A stretch of DNA of 7,472 nt from assembly GCA_021154985.1 (NCBI GenBank), contig JAJNQE010000081.1, positions 1-7,472 on the forward strand, written 5' to 3'. The translations under genes and the position numbers were made by a program. How positions within the stretch are numbered: position 1 is the first letter of the stretch; every line of letters begins with the position of its first letter. Below the pieces are notes generated by a model. It saw nothing but the letters and a program-made list of their open reading frames with translations, was not told where the DNA came from and made no database searches. This document shows, in pieces, positions 1 through 5,283 of the stretch. This DNA comes from Hydrogenophaga sp. GTDB lineage: Bacteria; Pseudomonadota; Gammaproteobacteria; Burkholderiales; Burkholderiaceae_C.

Positions 1-1
1 G

Positions 2-861
2 GCTTTACTTGCGCCTGTGCCAGATCGTGGGCCTATCGCCGAACTGGTCTCGGATGCCCCACAAGCCACTTGTTCACGCACTCACCAGGTCAACACCGCG
101 TGTGGCCTTGGCGTCAATCTGAATAAATCAGGGCCGACTACTTTCACTGCCTGCAAACCATCCACTGCGCAGCCGCGCCCATCCACGACATCCATGGTCA
201 GCTGGCCGGCGTGCTCGATGTGTCGGTCGAAGCCGGTCGCTTCCATTTCGACCCCACGTCGGTGGTCGGCATGTACGCCGCCACCATCGAAAACCGCCTG
301 CTGCAGCTGCAGTCCACACAACACCTGGTGCTGCAGTTCCAGACCAGCCCAAGCCTGCTGGACACGCCGCTGGAAGCGCTGGCCGGCATCGACGCCGACG
401 GCCGCGTGCTGTGGCTCAACGGGGTGGCTGAGCGCCTCACCGGTTGCAACGTTCAGGGACACCCCGGCGTCGACGAGGTGTTTGGCCTCGCGCTGGACAG
501 CCTGCTCGCGCTGCACCGCCACAAGCAGGCCCAGGCGCTGCGACTGCCCGGCGGCCTGGGGGTTTGGGTCAAAGGCCACCTGAACGCCAGCGATGGCGCC
601 GACTTCAACCACGCCGTGGCCCTGTCAGCCCCCGCAGCGGCCCAGGCTGCGCCGTTCGCAGACACACCGCCCCCCACCAAAGCGCCGGCCCGCCTGGTGG
701 ACCACAGCCAGCGGCTGATCGAAACCACACTGGCCGACTGCAACGGCAACATCGCCAAGGCGGCTCGGGCGCTGGGGGTGTCGCGCGGCATGTTGTACCG
801 GCGGCTGCAGAAAACGCGGTTGCCCGAGGCCGAATCGGATCGGGCGCCGGCACAAGCCTGA
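2..861 (+). pseudogene. AcoR-like GAF/PAS/Fis-HTH transcription regulator, 5' part broken (partial at window edge)
   Basis: From 127 to the TGA at 859-861 one frame encodes the end of a GAF sensor domain (CAAAP then GQLAGVLDVSVEA, about 160-235), a PAS-like stretch (LDTPLEALAGIDADGRVLWL, about 358-417) and a C-terminal Fis-type helix-turn-helix (NIAKAARALGVSRGMLYRRL, about 748-807). This layout is that of AcoR-family regulators. The frame has a stop at 124-126 and its first start codon is a GTG at 211, inside the conserved GAF motif, so neither gives a sensible N-terminus. The preceding frame (2 to about 135) ends in GLGVNLNKSG, which resembles the GAF segment normally found some 20 residues before ADYF. 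A small frame-changing deletion near 125-140 therefore seems likely, or a sequencing error. The AAA+ sigma-54 contact domain that usually lies between sensor and HTH is absent; only about 80 residues separate PAS and HTH. The HTH part is secure. Whether the gene works, and what it controls, cannot be told. Confidence 0.6.
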
Positions 862-1220
862 GCAAAACCTTCCGCACAAACATCGCCCACCCGATGCAGG
901 GCGAGCCGGCCCGAGCGAGGGCTTCGGCCCACCCACAGCGAGCGACTCCGCACGCACATACCCCCTACCCGTAGTCGACCTCCAACGGGCCTATCGTCGC
1001 GCGATTGACGCTTCCAGCAGAGGAGCGACCAATCGACACGACGAGGGAGGACCGCGTTGACAAAACCCGCGAAATACAAGTGCGAGCCATCAGGGCTCAG
1101 CCGAGAGATTCAACCCATGGGCAGTCAGATCTTGCTGGCCTCTCGACCCGCATTTGACAAGCCCTGCGCTGACCTGCTGGTGCACCGAGCTGCCTCTCAT
1201 TTGCCAACCTATCACTTCAA
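862..1220. other. Non-coding stretch between the regulator and the AT-rich island
   Basis: About 360 bases with no convincing gene. It is GC-rich at the start and falls to AT-rich from about 1200. Besides the hairpin at 908-929 it has a short perfect inverted repeat (GAGCC/GGCTC, 1084-1098) without a T-run. A TTG-started ORF (1057-1251, 64 codons) has a GGGAGG six bases before it, but its product (MTKPAKYKCEPSG...) has no recognisable motif and it runs across the composition boundary, so I do not call it a gene. I found no transfer RNA, insertion sequence end or clear promoter. Confidence 0.5.
908..929 (+). terminator. GC-rich hairpin after the regulator gene, weak terminator candidate
   Basis: GGCCCGAGC (908-916) pairs with GCTTCGGCC (921-929) around a GAGG loop, with one mismatch and one G-T pair. 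It lies 47 bases after the regulator stop codon, where a transcript end would be expected. There is no T-run after it, so it is not a standard intrinsic terminator; it may only be a stable 3' structure. Confidence 0.25.
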
Positions 1221-1433
1221 TCAAAACGGCGAAAGGAATTCATATCCATAAAAATACTTACCGCCTATCAATTCACAATTGATCTTCATCAAGGATTTCA
1301 TAGAGAGAAAGTAAATCGCAACATCATTAATAGCATTACCAATTTTTACCAACGCAATCATCACGCTCTTTTCACCGTTGAAAATTGCAGACCACAGTAC
1401 CACCAAAGAAACAGTGAAAATAGCACAAGTCAT
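1221..1433 (-). CDS. Doubtful small membrane protein ORF (70 aa)
   Basis: An ATG at 1433-1431 opens a 70-codon frame ending at the TGA 1223-1221. The product begins MTCAIFTVSLVVLWSAIF, one likely membrane helix, and has a second hydrophobic stretch (about residues 29-47) followed by a polar tail with Tyr and Phe. A TTG at 1451 could extend it by six codons. Codons end mostly in T or A, as expected for a gene in this AT-rich stretch. The ribosome site is weak (GGAAAA), and the opposite strand also has a hydrophobic frame here, so chance cannot be excluded. It would be divergent from the 1471 gene, 37 bases away. No family recognised; it could equally be a remnant of an older immunity gene. Confidence 0.3.
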   Translation of the reverse strand: MTCAIFTVSLVVLWSAIFNGEKSVMIALVKIGNAINDVAIYFLSMKSLMKINCELIGGKYFYGYEFLSPF

Positions 1434-1457
1434 TTTTCCAACCGTGAACAAGATGAA

Positions 1458-1463
1458 AGGAGG
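1458..1463 (+). promoter_or_regulatory. Perfect Shine-Dalgarno that decides a TTG start
   Basis: AGGAGG at 1458-1463, within AAAGGAGGT, matches the 16S rRNA 3' end and stands 7 bases before the TTG at 1471. The in-frame ATG at 1453 overlaps this site and has no comparable site of its own, so TTG 1471 is the better start. Confidence 0.6.
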
Positions 1464-1470
1464 TCACCCG

Positions 1471-1728
1471 TTGGGCAATGTAAGTCTCGTCTATTTTTCG
1501 ACCATTTGGCTATTAACACCACTCACCGTTTTCGGTTGGAGTTTGTATCTTGAAGGACAAAAGGAGAAGATTATCAACAACTGCATAGAGAAGAAGTGGT
1601 CATCATCATTTTTTGCCGTTTTGTTTTTTCCAGCAATCCTTTTGATCGCAATCTTTGCCAATTTTGAAGGAGTGATAAATAGCAATCACTATTTATGCTC
1701 GATCTTTTCACAAAGCAAACAAGACTGA
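1471..1728 (+). CDS. Small two-TM membrane protein (86 aa), candidate immunity protein
   Basis: Hypothetical protein with two predicted membrane helices, about residues 4-27 (VSLVYFSTIWLLTPLTVFGW) and 50-65 (FFAVLFFPAILLIAIF). They are joined by a charged loop (EGQKEKIINNCIEKKW), and a short polar tail follows. The basic loop predicts that the loop is cytoplasmic. TTG 1471 is preferred as the start because of the perfect AGGAGG at 1458-1463; ATG 1453 would give 92 residues, and the open frame reaches back to 1315 without a better start. The gene is AT-rich, unlike the flanking housekeeping genes, and lies two genes upstream of the RTX toxin in the same direction. No family recognised. Its position suggests an immunity or accessory protein of the toxin; this is inference. 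Confidence 0.55.
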   Translation: MGNVSLVYFSTIWLLTPLTVFGWSLYLEGQKEKIINNCIEKKWSSSFFAVLFFPAILLIAIFANFEGVINSNHYLCSIFSQSKQD

Positions 1729-1802
1729 ATACCCCAATCGTGCCAACCAATCACGGCAAAACAACCAAACAAATCTGATGAAAGAATGCAAAGGATTTCA
1801 AT

Positions 1803-2051
1803 ATGAAAACTTTCATGAAATACATTGGAGGGATTTTACTGAGCCTAGGGGCTTCAATATTGACCAGCTATGCGAGTGTATTTCTATACGCCAGATATTA
1901 CGCGTTTCAATTGGGGGTTCCGCTCAATACTTTATCAAATGACTATGGAATGGCATTTGAAATCACAGGGGTTGCATTCATCGCATTCGTCTTTGTCTTA
2001 ATTCTGGGATCTTGGCTAACCCATCGAATCATCACTTCAAAATCAATGTAA
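1803..2051 (+). CDS. Small two-TM membrane protein (82 aa), best candidate immunity protein for the RTX toxin
   Basis: Hypothetical inner-membrane protein. It has a short basic N-terminus (MKTFMKY), helix 1 at about residues 7-30 (IGGILLSLGASILTSYASVF), a polar segment containing NDYG, helix 2 at about 51-71 (FEITGVAFIAFVFVLILGSW) and a basic tail (THRIITSKSM). AAAGGA lies 7-8 bases before the ATG. Its TAA (2049-2051) is part of the Shine-Dalgarno of the next gene, whose ATG follows after 8 bases, so the two are almost surely co-translated. The gene is AT-rich like the toxin end of its neighbour. Direct coupling to the toxin-domain end of an RTX protein makes it the likeliest cognate immunity gene. 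Alternatives are a chaperone or a secretion helper. No homologue recognised. Confidence 0.7.
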   Translation: MKTFMKYIGGILLSLGASILTSYASVFLYARYYAFQLGVPLNTLSNDYGMAFEITGVAFIAFVFVLILGSWLTHRIITSKSM

Positions 2052-2054
2052 GGA
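2049..2054 (+). promoter_or_regulatory. Shine-Dalgarno overlapping the upstream stop codon; sets the RTX start at ATG 2060
   Basis: TAAGGA contains the stop codon of the 82-aa gene and an AAGGA five bases before ATG 2060. The open frame extends back to a TTG at 2012, but that would add 16 residues inside the upstream gene and has no ribosome site. Confidence 0.7.
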
Positions 2055-2059
2055 ATATT

Positions 2060-4534
2060 ATGCCCAACAATATTCAACCGCCTATTGCTCCACCTGACTT
2101 CTCTATTGATCGAAACGTCACAGAAGCAAAACAGTATGCCGCCAATCACTCTATAGCTGAAACCTACATTTGGTTTTATCACCAAGTAAGAAACAAAGGT
2201 CCTTGGGACTACAAGCAAAGCGGCTCTCAATACCAGGAGCTCGGAAACTGGCATTTCGGCGTCATCGGTACGGCACTTGGAATTCCAGAGCAAGTTCTTG
2301 CAAGAATGGCTGGGTTCGTACAAATTGTTGCTGGCACCTCTCTCCCCGAATGGGGAAATCCTTTTGGAGGTGCGCCCTACGGCGATGATCCCGCAGATCA
2401 AGAGGCGATACAACAAGGGATTAGCTGGGCCAAGCAAAATGGTCACGAGACATCCATGCTGTTCCCCGATCAGCCGATTCGACTACCGATGTCTTGGGAA
2501 ATCGAGGGGTGGGCAGGAATTGAACCTTACGGCATCGTGAACGAAGTCAACACCCAGTTCACAACCTCCAAGAAGAACTCCTCCCCCCTAATCCTCGACC
2601 TCGACGGCGACGGCATCGAGATCACCGCGCTCACGGGCGCGATCACCTTCGACCACGACGCCGACGGCGTGCGCACCGGCACCGCCTGGGCTGGCGCTGA
2701 CGATGGCCTGCTCGCGTTTGACCTTGATGGCAACGGCCTGATCGATTCCGGGCGTGAGCTCTTCGGCAACAACACGTTGCTGCCCAGCGGCCAGAAGGCC
2801 GCCGATGGTTTTGCCGCCTTGCGCGCGCTGGATGCCAATGCCGATGGTTTGCTCGATACGAACGACGCCACGTTTGCCAACCTGCGCGTGTGGCGCGATC
2901 TGGACCAGGACGGTGTGAGCGATGCGGGTGAACTGCAATCGCTTGAGGAAATTGGTGTCACCCAGATCGGCCTGACCCAGACCGCTTTCACCCAAACCCT
3001 GACTGATGGCACCCGCCTGGACGGCCAAGGCAGCTTCACCCTGAACGGCCAGACGCACACCTACACGGACGCCTGGTTCGCCGAGAACCCGTTCTACCGA
3101 GAGTTCGCCTCGTCCGTCGAGTCGCCTGTGTCGGTGATGGCTTTGCCCGACATGCAAGGCTCGGGCGCCGTGCGCGATCTGCGCGAAGCGGCTGCACTTT
3201 CCCCCGCGCTGAACGATCTGCTGGCCCAGTTCGCCAGCGCCAGCACACGCGATGCCCAACGTGCTCTGCTCGAACCCATACTCGTGGCTTGGGCCGACAC
3301 CAGCAGCTTCATGACCCTGAGCGACTGGGCCGATGCGGGCCACACGGTCACCTTCGATCTGCACCAATTGGACCGTGAGGCCACTGCGATCTGGAGCGAG
3401 CGCATCGCCGTGCTCGAAGCCTTCAATGCCCAGAACTACGCCACGCTCAAAACCAGCGGCGCCACCACCGTCTGGACGGGCTCCACCCGCCAGCGTTTGC
3501 TGCAGGAGAGTTGGGCCGCGCTGGAGGGCAGTGTCTATGGCGCGCTGGCGCTTCAAACGCGGCTCAAGCCCTATATGGACAGCATCGATCTGGTGATCGA
3601 TGAAGCCGGCATGCGCTGGGACGGATCACGTCTGCAGGCATTGCTGGCCGAGCACCATGGGATTGATGCGCGAGAGGCGCTGCTCGATCTGGCCGATCTG
3701 AGCTTGCATGCCGAGGCGCCCTTGTCTGCAGCGGGTGTGGATGCGCAGACCTTGCTGCGCACCTGGGTGGCCGAGCTGCCAGCGCGCAGCCCTGTGGTGG
3801 TGGAGTTGCGCGAGATGGGTCTGGCGCTGGGTTTCGGCACGGTGGCCAACGACTGGCTGGAGGGCACGGCCAGCGCGGACGCACTCTATGGCGCCGATGG
3901 CGACGACGAGCTTCTGGGCCTGGGCGGAGACGATGCCCTGTGGGGCGAAAACGGAAACGACTTGTTGCGCGGCGCAGCCGGGCATGACACGCTGGACGGC
4001 GGCGCTGGCAACGACCAGCTCTACGGCGGCAACGACCGCGATGTTCTGGTGGGTGGAGCTGGCGATGACCGGCTGTACGGTGAGGCGGGCAACGACGTGC
4101 TGCAAGGAGGTGCAGGCAACGACTACCTCAACGGTGGTGCCGGCTCCGACACCTACCGCTTCGGGCGCGGCGATGGCCGCGACGAAATCCACAACCCCGC
4201 CTATGTGGCCGACAGCGGCCTGCAGGTGCAGGACACACTGCGTTTCCTGGAAGGCATCAATGTCGACCAGCTGTGGTTCCGGCGCGTGAACACGAACCTG
4301 GAGGTGAGCATCATCGGCACCGACGACACCGTGCGCCTCAACAGTTGGTATGGCAGCACGCCCTCGCGCATCGACAGTTTTGAGACCAGCAGCGGGCAGA
4401 TGTTGCTGGCCAGTCAGGTCGATCAACTGGTACAGGCCATGGCGGCTTTCTCACCCCCTGCACCCGGACAAATCACGCTCTCGCAGGACCAGCGCTCTGC
4501 GCTCACGCCGGTGCTTGCCGCCAGCTGGGTCTAG
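2060..4534 (+). CDS. RTX-type polymorphic toxin: N-terminal Ntox44-like domain on a type I secretion chassis (824 aa)
   Basis: Predicted calcium-dependent secreted toxin. Residues about 1-130 look like the polymorphic toxin type 44 domain: YIWFYHQV (36-43), GPWDYKQ (47-53), ELGNWHFG (60-67), GIPEQVLARMAG (74-85) and YGDDPADQEAIQQG (107-120). The biochemical activity of that family is not clear to me. A linker to about 175 leads to the chassis: SPLILDLDGDGIEI, then Asp-rich loops resembling EF-hand or dockerin loops (DLDGNGLIDSG at 221-231, DANADGLLD at 258-266, DLDQDGVSDAGE at 280-291), a largely helical middle (about 350-600), 11 contiguous nonapeptides of GGxGxDxLx type (602-700), a haemolysin-related Ca-binding domain (about 723-795, ending near LLASQVDQLV), and a C-terminus of type I secretion kind with no N-terminal signal peptide. 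The first ~515 bases are about 43-47% GC in sampled lines and use different codons from the rest (62-65%). No HlyB/HlyD/TolC or HlyC gene lies in the window. Chassis and secretion assignment are firm; the toxin family is by eye; the target is unknown. Confidence 0.85.
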   Translation: MPNNIQPPIAPPDFSIDRNVTEAKQYAANHSIAETYIWFYHQVRNKGPWDYKQSGSQYQELGNWHFGVIGTALGIPEQVLARMAGFVQIVAGTSLPEWGNPFGGAPYGDDPADQEAIQQGISWAKQNGHETSMLFPDQPIRLPMSWEIEGWAGIEPYGIVNEVNTQFTTSKKNSSPLILDLDGDGIEITALTGAITFDHDADGVRTGTAWAGADDGLLAFDLDGNGLIDSGRELFGNNTLLPSGQKAADGFAALRALDANADGLLDTNDATFANLRVWRDLDQDGVSDAGELQSLEEIGVTQIGLTQTAFTQTLTDGTRLDGQGSFTLNGQTHTYTDAWFAENPFYREFASSVESPVSVMALPDMQGSGAVRDLREAAALSPALNDLLAQFASASTRDAQRALLEPILVAWADTSSFMTLSDWADAGHTVTFDLHQLDREATAIWSERIAVLEAFNAQNYATLKTSGATTVWTGSTRQRLLQESWAALEGSVYGALALQTRLKPYMDSIDLVIDEAGMRWDGSRLQALLAEHHGIDAREALLDLADLSLHAEAPLSAAGVDAQTLLRTWVAELPARSPVVVELREMGLALGFGTVANDWLEGTASADALYGADGDDELLGLGGDDALWGENGNDLLRGAAGHDTLDGGAGNDQLYGGNDRDVLVGGAGDDRLYGEAGNDVLQGGAGNDYLNGGAGSDTYRFGRGDGRDEIHNPAYVADSGLQVQDTLRFLEGINVDQLWFRRVNTNLEVSIIGTDDTVRLNSWYGSTPSRIDSFETSSGQMLLASQVDQLVQAMAAFSPPAPGQITLSQDQRSALTPVLAASWV
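3863..4159 (+). repeat. Eleven in-register RTX nonapeptide repeats (27-base units)
   Basis: Residues 602-700 of the RTX protein divide exactly into 11 nonapeptides, e.g. GGAGNDQLY, GGAGDDRLY, GEAGNDVLQ, GGAGNDYLN and GGAGSDTYR. The Gly and Asp positions are those that form the calcium beta-roll. The first unit (GTASADALY) and the sixth-to-seventh region (GGNDRDVLV) are the least canonical. At DNA level the units have diverged, apart from short shared blocks such as GGCAACGAC. Confidence 0.9.
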
Positions 4535-4559
4535 GACGAGAGAATTTAGGACGAGAGAA
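4532..4559. repeat. 13-base tandem direct repeat at the RTX/plsC convergent junction
   Basis: TAGGACGAGAGAA occurs at 4532-4544 and again at 4547-4559, a 15-base period. The first copy begins with the TAG of the RTX gene. On the minus strand the second copy holds the last codons of plsC (Leu-Ser-Ser), and its stop TAA overlaps the 4547-4548 end. The first copy thus looks like a duplicated plsC 3' end. No terminator is visible between the genes. Confidence 0.85.
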
Positions 4560-5283
4560 GGCGCTGCACCTCGGCCCGCAAGTCCAGCGCCCAGGTGCGC
4601 CGGTCTCGCCCGCGCGGGGGTTGGGGTTCGCCATAACGCACCTGCGCCTGCACGCCGTCGGCACACAGGGTGGACCAGATCGACGCCACCAGCGTGGTGT
4701 CGCCGATGAATGTTGGCGCATCGTGTGGTCCGCCGCGCAAGCTGTCGACAAAACCCAGCGCCAGCGGCAGCACCGGTGCGTTGGCGGTGATGGCAGCCTG
4801 CAGCAGGTTGGCGTGAAACGGCAGCAAGCTGCGGCCATCGCTGGTGGTGCCTTCGGGGAACACGGTGAGCACGTCGCCCGCGCGCAGGCGCTCGGCCATG
4901 TGGTGCACCACGCGCATGGCATCTCGCCGGCTTTCGCGTTCGATGTAGAGCGTGCCTGCGCCAGTGATGAGCGAACCCAGCAGCGGCCAGCTTTTCACGT
5001 CGGCCTTGGACACAAAGCGGCTGGGGTGGGCGGCATTGAGCACCAGGATGTCGAGCCACGATATGTGGTTGCACACCATGAGCAGCGGGCCGTGCGCGGG
5101 CGGCTCGCCCCGCACCACGAGTTCAACACCCAGGATGGCCAGCATCTGGCGCGACCACTCGCGCACCACCAGGCGGGTTTGCGACGGCGTGAGCCGACCG
5201 AATTCGCTGCGGATGATCCACAGGCCGCGCACCACGTGGCCAATGGCACGCACGGCGCGCCAGGCTGCGCGCAAGCGTTTCAC
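4546..5283 (-). CDS. plsC: 1-acyl-sn-glycerol-3-phosphate acyltransferase (245 aa)
   Basis: Transfers an acyl chain to lysophosphatidic acid to make phosphatidic acid at the inner membrane, in phospholipid synthesis. The PlsC family motifs are present in order: NHISWLD (72-78, the catalytic H-x4-D with H73 and D78), GTLYIER (110-116), VFPEGTTSDG (141-150, the FPEG phosphate-binding motif) and APVLPLAL (169-176). A mostly hydrophobic, basic N-terminus (about 10-25) and a second stretch around 36-57 fit membrane attachment. The GTG start at 5283 overlaps the TGA of pyrC' (GTGA, 4 bases), so it is translationally coupled to the pyrimidine genes. The open frame continues upstream inside pyrC' (to 5439), but that extension is an Arg/Ala-rich shadow of pyrC'. 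Length is normal for the family. Whether it is the main PlsC of the cell or a paralogue cannot be told; the operon link to pyr genes seems to be chromosomal context rather than pathway. Confidence 0.9.
   Translation of the reverse strand: MKRLRAAWRAVRAIGHVVRGLWIIRSEFGRLTPSQTRLVVREWSRQMLAILGVELVVRGEPPAHGPLLMVCNHISWLDILVLNAAHPSRFVSKADVKSWPLLGSLITGAGTLYIERESRRDAMRVVHHMAERLRAGDVLTVFPEGTTSDGRSLLPFHANLLQAAITANAPVLPLALGFVDSLRGGPHDAPTFIGDTTLVASIWSTLCADGVQAQVRYGEPQPPRGRDRRTWALDLRAEVQRLLSS

Noticed and set aside
1057..1062. TTGACA as a -35 promoter box (also at 1154-1159)
   Set aside because: No acceptable -10 box 16-18 bases downstream of either copy.
1057..1251. 64-codon ORF with TTG start behind GGGAGG
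   Set aside because: No motif or fold signal, and it crosses the composition boundary; probably chance.
2012..2059. 16-residue N-terminal extension of the RTX protein from TTG 2012
   Set aside because: It lies inside the 82-aa gene and has no ribosome site; ATG 2060 has AAGGA at proper spacing.
2588..3556. 322-codon minus-strand ORF opposite the RTX gene
   Set aside because: Shadow of the RTX chassis caused by codon bias; low-complexity product without motifs.
3863..4159. Regular 27-base periodicity as a CRISPR or satellite array
   Set aside because: It is the DNA of in-frame RTX nonapeptides; units are diverged and there are no spacers.
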